Below the pieces are notes generated by a model. It had not been told where the DNA came from. It worked only from the letters and a program-made list of their open reading frames with translations, and did not search any database. DNA of 23,488 nt from a virus: positions 1 to 23,488 of IMG/VR virus record IMGVR_UViG_3300027573_000117; one strand, given 5' to 3'. Positions 5,841-11,894 of this stretch are shown piece after piece; position 1 is the stretch's first letter; each line of letters begins with the position of its first letter. A program made the position numbers and the translations under genes.

Positions 5841-5855
5841 AAATAGGCTTTATTT
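5841..5855. promoter_or_regulatory. Possible operator palindrome
   Basis: AAATAGGCTTTATTT is a palindrome with 5-base arms and a 5-base spacer. It ends 5 bases before the -35 box of the rightward promoter, in the interval controlled by the Cro-like protein. Candidate operator by position only. Confidence 0.35.
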
Positions 5856-5860
5856 AGTTG

Positions 5861-5890
5861 TTGACCGGAATACGCTCCGTCGAGTAGAGT
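5861..5890 (+). promoter_or_regulatory. Rightward early promoter
   Basis: TTGACC (5861-5866; 5 of 6 to TTGACA) and TAGAGT (5885-5890; 4 of 6 to TATAAT) are separated by 18 bases. Start of transcription would fall near 5897. That would leave almost no leader for the ATG at 5900 and supports the GTG at 5918 as the first start codon. Likely drives the whole 5918-10249 operon. Confidence 0.6.
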
Positions 5891-5917
5891 AGCCACATCA
5901 TGAAACGGGAGACGCAA

Positions 5918-6079
5918 GTGACCGACCAAGCCAGAGCGCTCGAGCAAGACGGTCGCAAAAAAGCACAGTGCCCGCACTGCCAGACGTTTATTCATATTCA
6001 CAGAATGGAGAAACACATACGTGTTGCACATCAAGGAATTAATGCTCCTGCTGTTCCCATGGCGATACGACGGGCGTAA
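5918..6079 (+). CDS. C2H2 zinc-finger microprotein
   Basis: 53 residues from GTG 5918, chosen because GGGAG sits 6 bases upstream and the promoter would make ATG 5900 nearly leaderless. It has one classical C2H2 finger: Cys18, Cys21, His33 and His38 (C-x2-C-x11-H-x4-H). A Phe lies three residues after the second Cys and a hydrophobic Met three before the first His, as in single-finger bacterial Ros-like and eukaryotic fingers. The short flanks are charged. As first gene of the early operon it may be a small DNA- or protein-binding regulator; targets are unknown. The frame overlaps the next gene by 38 bases. Confidence 0.75.
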   Translation: MTDQARALEQDGRKKAQCPHCQTFIHIHRMEKHIRVAHQGINAPAVPMAIRRA

Positions 6080-6248
6080 TCCGTATCGACGGTATTGCAA
6101 AACATGCGGGCAGCAACAGGACCAGTACGAGTTTGCGTTGTACGGTCTATTTCATCCACGAAACCCCTGCTCGTGGGAATCCACGTATCCAGCGCAGCGC
6201 TGCGCGGCCATGACCCACGATATTTCCCCCAAGGAGCAAACCAAGTGA
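6042..6248 (+). CDS. Small Cys-rich protein
   Basis: 68 residues from ATG 6042, with AAGGA about 4 bases upstream. It contains a CxxC (Cys19, Cys22, in YCKTCGQQQDQ) preceded by the aromatic/basic segment WRYDGRNPYRR, and later Cys43 and Cys54. Together these could bind zinc. Similar short W-YDG-NPY-R-CKxCG sequences occur in phage small zinc-binding proteins. Its stop overlaps the next start as GTGA. It overlaps the zinc-finger gene by 38 bases. Function unknown. Confidence 0.65.
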   Translation: MLLLFPWRYDGRNPYRRYCKTCGQQQDQYEFALYGLFHPRNPCSWESTYPAQRCAAMTHDISPKEQTK

Positions 6249-6505
6249 CCGACCTCGACAAGTACGCCAAAGACACCGCCCACGACTGGGACGGAACGAT
6301 AGACACCGCGAACTGGGACGAGATTTACAACGCCGACCAGCTCGCGGAGGTGATCGACGACTTAGCCAACCGCCTTGCCGCTCGTGGCGCATACGCAGAT
6401 GCCGCCTTCTGCACGATGGCTCGTGACGCCCTGTGCGAGCTGCACAACCGCCGCGACGCTGAGGAAGTGCTGGCGCACGCGGCAAGCCTTGGAGTGACGC
6501 CGTGA
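6245..6505 (+). CDS. Small early protein, unknown function
   Basis: 86 residues from GTG 6245, with GGAG 8 bases upstream and a GTGA overlap with the previous stop. A longer upstream frame exists but duplicates the preceding gene region. Acidic and helical: KYAKDTAHDWDGTIDTANWD, then AEVIDDLANRLAARGAYADA and a helix ending EEVLAHAASLG. No motif recognised. Its acid content could indicate a DNA-mimic or protein-inhibitor type, which is only a guess. Confidence 0.75.
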   Translation: MTDLDKYAKDTAHDWDGTIDTANWDEIYNADQLAEVIDDLANRLAARGAYADAAFCTMARDALCELHNRRDAEEVLAHAASLGVTP

Positions 6506-6666
6506 AGCGCAGAACCCCGTCAGAGTTTAGCGATGCTGAGATTGACCGCCTTTGGGAGCACGGCGAGCTTCCACCCGTTGACACCGGCCGACGTGAGCGG
6601 GAGGACAACGAGGTTTTGTTGTGGGCCTTGCTGACTGGGTTAGTGAACGAGGTGAAAACGGAATGA
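6502..6666 (+). CDS. 54-residue early protein
   Basis: GTG 6502 overlaps the preceding TGA (GTGA), and its TGA overlaps the following ATG (ATGA). It starts MKRRTPSEFSDAEIDRLWEH, is charged and helical, and ends ALLTGLVNEVKTE. It carries no recognised motif. The double coupling and lack of gaps argue that it is translated. Confidence 0.65.
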   Translation: MKRRTPSEFSDAEIDRLWEHGELPPVDTGRREREDNEVLLWALLTGLVNEVKTE

Positions 6667-6839
6667 AACGCTTCGCCCTTTACGCTTTCTCTGCTGCGGC
6701 GCTGTTTGGTTGGTTTGTGCTGTTCGGCCTGGCGATAGTGGAGACGGTTCGGGAGGACGTCTGCTCGCATGTGACTAGCATCCCCTATGAGACTGGCGAG
6801 CGACCTTTGTGCGTGATTGTGGAACGGAGAGAGCCATGA
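6663..6839 (+). CDS. Small membrane-anchored protein
   Basis: 58 residues from ATG 6663 (ATGA overlap). Residues 5-24 (ALYAFSAAALFGWFVLFGLA) form one transmembrane helix or an uncleaved signal anchor. A short extracytoplasmic tail has two cysteines (Cys34 and Cys50). An early membrane microprotein of this sort could affect superinfection or host physiology; function unknown. Confidence 0.72.
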   Translation: MKRFALYAFSAAALFGWFVLFGLAIVETVREDVCSHVTSIPYETGERPLCVIVERREP

Positions 6840-7036
6840 CCGAGCGCATAGCAGAATTTCTTGAGATCGAGGACGCTCAACTGTTCCTGCGCGCCAAGGG
6901 GAAGGATAGCTACCACATTTGCGGTGGGATCAATCTCCCCTACGCCGTTCGCCCGAAGGAAGTCATTGCGATTTACCGAGGGCCGTATGAGCCGCCCGAT
7001 TATCGAACCGTCGAGCCCTACGAGGAGGACTTGTGA
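6836..7036 (+). CDS. Small early protein
   Basis: 66 residues from ATG 6836, with GGAGAGAG just upstream and an ATGA overlap. It starts MTERIAEFLEIEDAQLFLRA and continues into a beta-like segment with HICGG and AIYRGPYEPPDYR, ending acidic (EPYEEDL). Soluble, no known family. Context: middle of the rightward early operon, coupled on both sides. Confidence 0.7.
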   Translation: MTERIAEFLEIEDAQLFLRAKGKDSYHICGGINLPYAVRPKEVIAIYRGPYEPPDYRTVEPYEEDL

Positions 7037-7230
7037 AAACCGGCATCGTCACCTGCGGCCTATGGAGCCTTGAATTCGAGGTGGACGGCTTGCGCCCATT
7101 GCCGCTGGTCTACACCCGGGTCGGAGATTTCATGGCCCGTCAATTCATGCCCCCGGAAAAGGTACGCGAGGAGCTTTTCACTCGCGCTTTGAAGTACTGC
7201 ACCGAACAACTTGAGGAACAAACCCCATGA
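7033..7230 (+). CDS. Small early protein
   Basis: 65 residues from GTG 7033, with GAGGAGG close upstream and a GTGA overlap. Its first half is beta-like (IVTCGLWSLEFEVDGLRPLP) and its second half helical and charged (PPEKVREELFTRALKYCTEQ). No motif recognised. It is followed by an ATGA overlap. Confidence 0.7.
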   Translation: MKTGIVTCGLWSLEFEVDGLRPLPLVYTRVGDFMARQFMPPEKVREELFTRALKYCTEQLEEQTP

Positions 7231-7469
7231 TTACCGCCCCTGCCGACACGACCGAGCACGAAGAAAGGCTCCTACTGCTGTACCTGCGCATGTACCGCCT
7301 GAAAGCGCTCGCGGCACTGCTAGGCTTCGGCGGAATCTACGAGAGATTGCCGTACCAAAGTATGCGCTTGTGGTTTCGGCCTGATAGGCGCAAGCGACTA
7401 GCGGAATTACAACGCCAAGCCGACGAGATACGCGCCGCCGTCATCGAACTAGAGGGGTTGGACGCATGA
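7227..7469 (+). CDS. Small basic helical protein upstream of Bet/RecT
   Basis: 80 residues from ATG 7227. It is helical throughout, with a Leu-rich start (EERLLLLYLRMYRLKALAAL), an aromatic middle and an Arg-rich coiled-coil end (RRKRLAELQRQADEIRAAVI). It couples to the annealing-protein gene by a 4-base overlap. It could be an accessory of recombination by neighbourhood; no family recognised. Confidence 0.75.
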   Translation: MITAPADTTEHEERLLLLYLRMYRLKALAALLGFGGIYERLPYQSMRLWFRPDRRKRLAELQRQADEIRAAVIELEGLDA

Positions 7470-8407
7470 ACGAACCGAAACAAAACGTCATCACGGCCGA
7501 GGAAGTAGCCACCGCTCGAGCGGAGCGTAAAAGCCTGGTCGAGAAGTTCGCCAACAAGTACGGCATCGAGCCCAACAAGATGATGGCGACGCTCAAGGCC
7601 ACGGCATTCAAGGGTGACGTGACGACCGAGCAGATGGCCGCTTTGTTGATCGTGGCCGATGCCCACAACCTGAACCCCTGGACGCGCGAGATTTACGCCT
7701 TCCCCAGTCGCAACGGAATCGTGCCGATTGTCGGCGTAGACGGATGGGCCAGAATCACGAATGAGCACCAGCAGTTTGATGGCATGGACTTCGAGCAGGA
7801 CGACGAAAAGTGTACCTGCACGATCTACCGCAAAGACCGCAGCCACCCGACCAAGGTCACGGAGTACCTGTCGGAGTGCAAACGCCAGACAGACCCATGG
7901 ACGACGCACCCCAAGCGGATGCTGCGGCACAAGGCCATGATCCAATGCGCCCGGCTGGCTTTTGCCTTCGCTGGAATCTATGACCCTGACGAGGGCGAGC
8001 GAATCCTGGCCGCAGAAGCTATCGACGTAACCCCCGCCAAGATCGCCCCCAAGCGCCTACGGGAGCTTATCGACGGGATGCTGGAGTCAACCAAGGCAGC
8101 GGACGGCGACGCCCTACGGTCAATCTGGAACGGCCTAAAGAGCGAAGAACAGCTATTCGTCTGGGACCACCTGCGGTCGTGGGAGCGGTCAGCCATCAAA
8201 AAGCTATTGGACGCCCCTAAGGGCCTACCAGCAGCCGAGATCGACCTAGACCCCTGGTCCGTGGAAGCCCTAAGGGCTAGCGCGTCCCTAGAGGCCCTAG
8301 AAACGACCTGGACGCTAGTACAGCACGCCTTTGCCGAAAGGGATCAGATGCCATCCCCGGATGTCGAGATATTTTACAACGACCGGAAAGCAGAGTTGAC
8401 CGCATGA
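7466..8407 (+). CDS. bet: Bet/RecT-family single-strand annealing protein
   Basis: 313 residues from ATG 7466. The Bet core is clear: FANKYGIEPNKM (28-39), the conserved HNLNPWTREIYAFP (67-80), PIVGVDGWARI (87-97), a short insert with CTCTIYRKD (116-124) and HPKRMLRHKAMIQCARLAFA (148-167). Family knowledge: these proteins anneal complementary single strands and drive phage recombination, usually with a 5'-3' exonuclease partner. No exonuclease gene is recognisable beside it. The last about 125 residues (KRLRELIDGMLESTKAADGD onward) form a helical tail that lambda Bet lacks in this form and may mediate partner contacts. Part of the rightward early operon; NinG is on the opposite strand. Confidence 0.95.
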   Translation: MNEPKQNVITAEEVATARAERKSLVEKFANKYGIEPNKMMATLKATAFKGDVTTEQMAALLIVADAHNLNPWTREIYAFPSRNGIVPIVGVDGWARITNEHQQFDGMDFEQDDEKCTCTIYRKDRSHPTKVTEYLSECKRQTDPWTTHPKRMLRHKAMIQCARLAFAFAGIYDPDEGERILAAEAIDVTPAKIAPKRLRELIDGMLESTKAADGDALRSIWNGLKSEEQLFVWDHLRSWERSAIKKLLDAPKGLPAAEIDLDPWSVEALRASASLEALETTWTLVQHAFAERDQMPSPDVEIFYNDRKAELTA

Positions 8408-8565
8408 GCCGCCAAGCCCTGCTCTCGATCATTGCCGCCCTAGTGGTCTATTCCGGGTTTATGACCTGGCTCGACTTCCAGCAGGACGCGATGAACGACA
8501 AGCTGTTAACCATCACTTTGAACAACTGCTTGAGGCCCGCTGTGGGGCCGAGAACGGAAGCATGA
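8404..8565 (+). CDS. Small single-span membrane protein
   Basis: 53 residues from ATG 8404, overlapping the previous stop (ATGA). Residues 5-22 (ALLSIIAALVVYSGFMTW) form a membrane helix or signal anchor, followed by a 30-residue tail with one Cys. Coupled to the next frame by ATGA at 8562. Function unknown; gene call rests on coupling and the hydrophobic profile. Confidence 0.6.
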   Translation: MSRQALLSIIAALVVYSGFMTWLDFQQDAMNDKLLTITLNNCLRPAVGPRTEA

Positions 8566-8678
8566 TTTTTACTAGACGTGGCTATCGTTGGCGCATCAAC
8601 GAGCGCGGCTTTCTCGAGATGGAGGTCGTCGAAGGATCTGGGGAGTGGTTTCTATACGGTTGGCTAGATTTGATCTGA
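8562..8678 (+). CDS. 38-residue microprotein
   Basis: ATG 8562 overlaps the preceding TGA. The product starts MIFTRRGYRWRINERGFLEM and ends with the aromatic stretch EWFLYGWLDLI, a likely small beta-sheet protein. Very short, but it fills the only gap between coupled genes. Its stop lies at the first base of the 24-base repeat at 8678. Confidence 0.5.
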   Translation: MIFTRRGYRWRINERGFLEMEVVEGSGEWFLYGWLDLI

Positions 8679-8701
8679 GGAGCACGGGACGCTATGAGCG
8701 A
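8678..8701 (+). repeat. 24-base exact direct repeat, copy 1
   Basis: Identical over 24 bases to 8998-9021. It spans the ribosome site and first codons (MSD) of the gene at 8694. Upstream of the ATG it still reads as the C-terminal codons EHGTL plus stop in the frame used by copy 2, so it looks like the tail of a lost duplicate gene. Confidence 0.9.
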
Positions 8702-9017
8702 CGACAACGTGGAGTGGCTGCGAAGGAAACAGCAAGAGGCAGAAGGCTTTGATTGCTGGCCTGACTACACCAGTTACGGAGCTTGCGCCGACGAACTCGC
8801 CAATCTGCGGAGGAACGTCGAGAGCTTTCGTGCATCGCTCCGCCTGGTCGCGCAGCTCGACGGGCAAACGTTGCTCGGTCCTTCTGACCTTGACTTCGAT
8901 CATTTGACCAAACGCGTTCCAGACCAATGCTGGGCGCACGAGGTCGGTGCTGCTAGGGCGTTCAATCAAGCGGCAGAGATCGCCAAAGAGGCATTGAAGG
9001 AGCACGGGACGCTATGA
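8694..9017 (+). CDS. Coiled-coil array protein 1
   Basis: 107 residues from ATG 8694. N-terminal NVEWLRRKQQEAEG and central ACADELANLRRNVESF are shared with the next gene (NVEWLRDAAKYRAA and ACADELAELRKENERL). The middle (HLTKRVPDQCWAHEVGAARA) is unique, and the end EALKEHGTL overlaps the following ATG. The heptad-like central helix suggests a coiled coil. First member of a tandem family of four. Function unknown; the modular pattern suggests recombination among paralogues. Confidence 0.78.
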   Translation: MSDDNVEWLRRKQQEAEGFDCWPDYTSYGACADELANLRRNVESFRASLRLVAQLDGQTLLGPSDLDFDHLTKRVPDQCWAHEVGAARAFNQAAEIAKEALKEHGTL

Positions 9018-9021
9018 GCGA
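8998..9021 (+). repeat. 24-base exact direct repeat, copy 2
   Basis: Same 24 bases as 8678-8701. Here it forms the real gene junction: the C-terminal EHGTL codons of protein 1 and the ATG of protein 2. A shortened copy of 21 identical bases (relative to 8684-8704) lies at 9590-9610. Confidence 0.9.
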
Positions 9022-9334
9022 GCACTTTGAAACCATGGATAACGTGGAGTGGCTACGGGATGCCGCCAAGTATCGTGCCGCCGGTACTGACGTGCGAATG
9101 CGCGCCTGCGCCGACGAGCTCGCCGAGCTGCGGAAGGAGAACGAGCGGCTGAACGAAGTTATGGAGTATTTACAGACTCGTATTTTCGAGCGCAAATGGG
9201 ACGGCACCATAGGACGACCGGAGACATGGAACATGGCCGGGCCGTTCCGCCATGAACTCGTTAAGTGGCGAGGTCCGTCTCTAGTTGACGCCATCGACTC
9301 CGCCAAGGCGTCAGCCTCAAAGGAGCCGAAGTGA
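9014..9334 (+). CDS. Coiled-coil array protein 2
   Basis: 106 residues from ATG 9014 (ATGA overlap). It shares the NVEWLR and ACADELAELRK modules with protein 1. The coiled-coil run continues as ENERLNEVMEYLQTRIFERK. The C-terminal part (MAGPFRHELVKWRGPSLVDA) is distinct. The AELRKE-ER segment is also nearly repeated, at nucleotide level, in the gene at 9600. Unknown function. Confidence 0.78.
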   Translation: MSEHFETMDNVEWLRDAAKYRAAGTDVRMRACADELAELRKENERLNEVMEYLQTRIFERKWDGTIGRPETWNMAGPFRHELVKWRGPSLVDAIDSAKASASKEPK

Positions 9335-9603
9335 GCGACCAAGCAGAATACGAACGCATTCTCGACAATCTGCTCGCGGAGAATGAGAGACTGAAAAGAG
9401 ATATGGACGATCTCGTCTTGGACCGCATTGCACCGTTAGAGCAGAAGCTAGCCGAGGCGAACAAGCTAATCGCTGCCGCTGACCCGCTGGCATGGTGGGT
9501 GGCAGGAGGATGGAACATCCCGACCGTGGAGTGGAAAGAACGTCAAAAAGAACTAGATGCCATCATCGCCGCCGTTAAGGCGAGCAAGGACGGGACGCTA
9601 TGA
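9331..9603 (+). CDS. Coiled-coil array protein 3
   Basis: 90 residues from GTG 9331 with AAGGAG 5 bases upstream. It opens with a long coiled coil (ERILDNLLAENERLKRDMDD), contains the LAEANKL module (residues about 41-47) that reappears in protein 4, then a Trp-rich turn (DPLAWWVAGGWNIP) and a helix ending VKASKDGTL. The last codons and next start lie in the third copy of the junction repeat. Confidence 0.78.
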   Translation: MSDQAEYERILDNLLAENERLKRDMDDLVLDRIAPLEQKLAEANKLIAAADPLAWWVAGGWNIPTVEWKERQKELDAIIAAVKASKDGTL

Positions 9604-9610
9604 GCGACGA
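9590..9610 (+). repeat. Junction repeat, copy 3 (21 bases)
   Basis: Identical over 21 bases to 8684-8704. It encodes DGTL plus stop of protein 3 and MSDE of protein 4 across an ATGA overlap. Confidence 0.85.
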
Positions 9611-10010
9611 ACTACTCAAAGCAATTACAAACCTGGAAAACGCGAATTTCTGGTGTGGTCAAGCGTGCGGCACTCAAGAGGATAACTCGCTAGAAGTAGC
9701 AGCCCTCGGGGATCGAGTTAAGGCAGCGCGTGAAAAAGTACTTACGCCCATCGCCGAGCTGCGGAAGGAGGTAGAGAGGCTGGAAGCCCAGCTCTCAATA
9801 AGCGACAAAGCTCGCGCGGAGGCGTGGCAGCAGTTGGCCGAGGCGAACAAGCTGAACCTAGCGCTAGACGTGGCTCTAAAAACCATCTACCAGACAGACG
9901 TGAAGGCGCGGCAGAGCGGGCACAGAGCGAGCCTCGATGAGGTTGTGAGGCTCGCAGCAGATGCGCTTGAAAAGTACGGCGTGGCTTTGTCAGGAGGCGC
10001 AGCGCCATGA
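9600..10010 (+). CDS. Coiled-coil array protein 4
   Basis: 136 residues from ATG 9600. A unique N-terminus (LENANFWCGQACGTQEDNSL) is followed by a long heptad-rich helix: AELRKEVERLEAQLSISDKA and WQQLAEANKLNLALDVALKT. The AELRKE-ER part matches protein 2 and LAEANKL matches protein 3, both closely at nucleotide level. The end is helical with DEVVRLAADALEKYG. Likely an oligomeric helical protein. Function unknown. Confidence 0.8.
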   Translation: MSDELLKAITNLENANFWCGQACGTQEDNSLEVAALGDRVKAAREKVLTPIAELRKEVERLEAQLSISDKARAEAWQQLAEANKLNLALDVALKTIYQTDVKARQSGHRASLDEVVRLAADALEKYGVALSGGAAP

Positions 10011-10249
10011 CCCGCGTCGCCTACTACCGCCACCTCGCTAGATGCCTAGCTGCAATGGCCGCTCGCTACCGGTGGATGAAGCAAGACGTGAACCATGAGC
10101 TTTGGCATTCTCGTGCTATGACCGCGTTCCACATGATGCGTTTGGCTTTGGACGGCAACGAGCCTGACTTACTACCGCCCGACAATCTCGGCAAGCGGTT
10201 TAGAAGTTCTCCGCGTGCGGCTGATGATAGTAGTACTCATCGCCCGTAA
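10007..10249 (+). CDS. Last gene of rightward operon, small basic protein
   Basis: 80 residues from ATG 10007 (ATGA overlap). Rich in Arg, His and Met: YYRHLARCLAAMAARYRWMK, then HELWHSRAMTAFHMMRLALD. Helical; no known motif, though the His content is high. Its last 50 bases overlap the last gene of the leftward operon on the other strand, tail to tail, so its C-terminal 15 residues are encoded antisense to that gene. Confidence 0.65.
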   Translation: MTRVAYYRHLARCLAAMAARYRWMKQDVNHELWHSRAMTAFHMMRLALDGNEPDLLPPDNLGKRFRSSPRAADDSSTHRP

Positions 10250-10442
10250 TTCTTTCGATACCTTTGCGGAGTTTCTTCACCTGATCTTTCACGAGCTTCT
10301 CGAGCTGGGCGTGTTTGACCGAGTCAAGACCAGCAGTACTCACCCGAATCGCAATATCCGCGCGAGTGTGCGTGTAAATCTTGATAGTCTTTTCGCCAGT
10401 GACTTCACCGGCCCCGCCGCAGATGATAATGTCGTGCGCCAC
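10200..10442 (-). CDS. Last gene of leftward late/lysis block, unknown
   Basis: 80 residues from GTG 10442 with AGGGG 5 bases upstream. A beta-like N-terminus (HDIIICGGAGEVTGEKTIKI) is followed by a long basic helix (HAQLEKLVKDQVKKLRKGIE) and a Tyr/His-rich tail. No family recognised. It follows the membrane protein gene by 8 bases and converges with the rightward operon, overlapping it by 50 bases. Confidence 0.7.
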   Translation of the reverse strand: MAHDIIICGGAGEVTGEKTIKIYTHTRADIAIRVSTAGLDSVKHAQLEKLVKDQVKKLRKGIERITGDEYYYHQPHAENF

Positions 10443-10450
10443 ATTCGCCC

Positions 10451-10807
10451 CTATTCGTGATCGCCAGCCGTTTCGGTGTGGATTCCGTGAGCCTTCACCG
10501 CAGAGCGTAGCAGCATCAAATCCTCTTGAGCTAGTCGTGATTCTCGCTCTGTCAAGTTCGACCTTTCCATTGCTCGGGATGATTGCTGCAAAGCCTCGTT
10601 GGCTATTCTAACCGCTTCGCGCGCGTCCTTCACGACGTACATAGCGACCACTGCTAGCACGAGCGCGGCAATGCCAATCAGGAGCGCGACAATCCATCCG
10701 AACCGATCCCCGACGATAGACGCTTGCGCGGTCGGGGCGGTGTTGCTGCTTGAAATGTTGCCATTTGCCGGGTAAGACTTGCCGAGCTTACCCGGAGCGG
10801 AGGTCAT
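10451..10807 (-). CDS. Single-span membrane protein with coiled coil
   Basis: 118 residues from ATG 10807, overlapping the previous stop (ATGA). An unstructured N-terminus (about 35 residues, Ser/Ala/Asn-rich) is followed by a transmembrane helix at 37-59 (GWIVALLIGIAALVLAVVAM) and a cytoplasmic- or periplasmic-side coiled coil (DAREAVRIANEALQQSSRAM). The layout recalls i-spanin (Rz-like) or envelope-anchoring phage proteins, but no outer-membrane lipoprotein partner is evident. Part of the lysis/envelope cassette by position. Confidence 0.75.
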   Translation of the reverse strand: MTSAPGKLGKSYPANGNISSSNTAPTAQASIVGDRFGWIVALLIGIAALVLAVVAMYVVKDAREAVRIANEALQQSSRAMERSNLTERESRLAQEDLMLLRSAVKAHGIHTETAGDHE

Positions 10808-11133
10808 TTGAGTTTCAGCAGCAAGTTACAGTCAGGCGGGTTGTACCGACCGCCCGCTAGTCGCTGGTAATCCTGCTGGAGCTCTCTAATCCGTTCTAGT
10901 ATCGCCGGGTCGCCGGGATTCATGCATAGAGCAGAGTACGCAGCGTCCAGCCTCTGCTCGAAGCTCGACAACTGCAAATCGACTACCGCGTCCTTAACGT
11001 CCGTGACCTCTGCCGATAGAGGCTCGATCTCGAACAGATACAAGTAACCTAGAAGGATCAAGGCTGCATACCCCGATGCGGTGGTGAGGATTTTGGAATC
11101 CCACAAAAGTTTGAGTAAGGGGATGAGTCCCAC
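10804..11133 (-). CDS. Single-span membrane protein
   Basis: 109 residues from GTG 11133, supported by GGAGG 6 bases upstream. One transmembrane helix at about 15-34 (ILTTASGYAALILLGYLYLF) precedes a helical domain (FEQRLDAAYSALCMNPGDPA, IRELQQDYQRLAGGRYNPP). This N-in topology with a helical tail suits a spanin- or holin-associated protein, but no family is recognised. It stands between a holin-like gene and another membrane protein gene. Confidence 0.75.
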   Translation of the reverse strand: MGLIPLLKLLWDSKILTTASGYAALILLGYLYLFEIEPLSAEVTDVKDAVVDLQLSSFEQRLDAAYSALCMNPGDPAILERIRELQQDYQRLAGGRYNPPDCNLLLKLK

Positions 11134-11160
11134 ATCGTGCCTCCGTGCATCAGATCGGAA

Positions 11161-11475
11161 CTACGCGGCCTTGCCAGCACGGATGCGCCCGAGAATGCCG
11201 AGAATGCCGCCGATCACCGTGCCTATGGCCGTCACCCACAATGAGAGATCCTCGGAGCCGATGCCGTACTTGGCCACTAGCGGCGTAAGGATCAAAATGG
11301 CTAGACCTGTATAAGTTTGCGTGCCCTTCGGTAGCATAAGATCGTCCTCTTCAGTGATCGGAAGAGGCGGTATGCCCTTCCTCTCTCGTCGTCGATTCCG
11401 CGCTTCCTTTAACCGTTTCCACGGCCGAACAGTCGTCCAGATTTTCCAGCCGATGGTTACTGGGTCGAGTGCCAC
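11161..11475 (-). CDS. Holin-like protein with two membrane spans
   Basis: 104 residues from GTG 11475, which overlaps the upstream stop as TAGTG. A basic N-terminal half (KRLKEARNRRRERKG) is followed by two hydrophobic segments, about 55-70 (YTGLAILILTPLVAKY) and 76-96 (LSLWVTAIGTVIGGILGILG), with a Gly-rich second span. The end is basic (RIRAGKAA). Two spans, small size and position in a lysis-type cassette suggest a holin, the membrane pore that times lysis. This is inference from topology; the unusually long basic cytosolic N-terminus differs from standard class II holins. Confidence 0.72.
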   Translation of the reverse strand: MALDPVTIGWKIWTTVRPWKRLKEARNRRRERKGIPPLPITEEDDLMLPKGTQTYTGLAILILTPLVAKYGIGSEDLSLWVTAIGTVIGGILGILGRIRAGKAA

Positions 11476-11894
11476 TAACTCTCAGCTTTCCTGAGTTGTC
11501 CCGGCGGTAGGGGTTTCACGCCCTGACCAGGAGGCATCCAGTTGCCAGTGATGTTGATCGAGTTGCACACGATGTTGGACGGGTCGGACTCGTTGCCGAA
11601 CACGTCCACCGACGTCGCGTAGAAGTACCAGCCGCCGTTGTACTGCTGGCTGTAGACGTGCGAAGCAATCCCCGAAGCGACCGAGGCTACGAGCACGAAC
11701 GAAGCCAAAGCCGGAGCCGTCCCGCACGTCACGTTCGCATCTCGAGCGGCGTATATCCGCTGATTCTGCAGCACCATAAACGTGCCGTCGGTGTAGCTCG
11801 TGGCGGGAGTCCAGAGCAACGAAGTAGAGCCAGTACCGGCAGCATGGGCGCCAGTCGAGACGAGCAGCAGTAGAGCTACTTGGAGGCTGCGCAT
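11475..11894 (-). CDS. Exported fibronectin-III-like protein
   Basis: 139 residues from ATG 11894, chosen for the excellent GGGAGGAGAT site directly upstream. It begins with a Sec signal peptide (RSLQVALLLLVSTGAHA, cleavage after residue 18). The mature part starts with SLLWTPATSYTDGT and ends its domain with YFYATSVDVFGNESDPSN, the signature G-strand region of fibronectin-type-III repeats. A Pro-rich tail (PPGQGVKPLPPGQ) follows. Phages do carry Fn3 domains, usually in virion proteins, so a secreted free Fn3 is notable. Location would be periplasmic or cell surface. Possible lysis accessory or conversion factor; not known. Confidence 0.82.
   Translation of the reverse strand: MRSLQVALLLLVSTGAHAAGTGSTSLLWTPATSYTDGTFMVLQNQRIYAARDANVTCGTAPALASFVLVASVASGIASHVYSQQYNGGWYFYATSVDVFGNESDPSNIVCNSINITGNWMPPGQGVKPLPPGQLRKAES

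Noticed and set aside
6147-6770. 207-residue minus-strand ORF
   Set aside because: Arg/Ser-rich antisense shadow of four coupled plus-strand genes; no start signals.
7337-7945. 202-residue minus-strand ORF
   Set aside because: Antisense to the clearly identified Bet/RecT gene.
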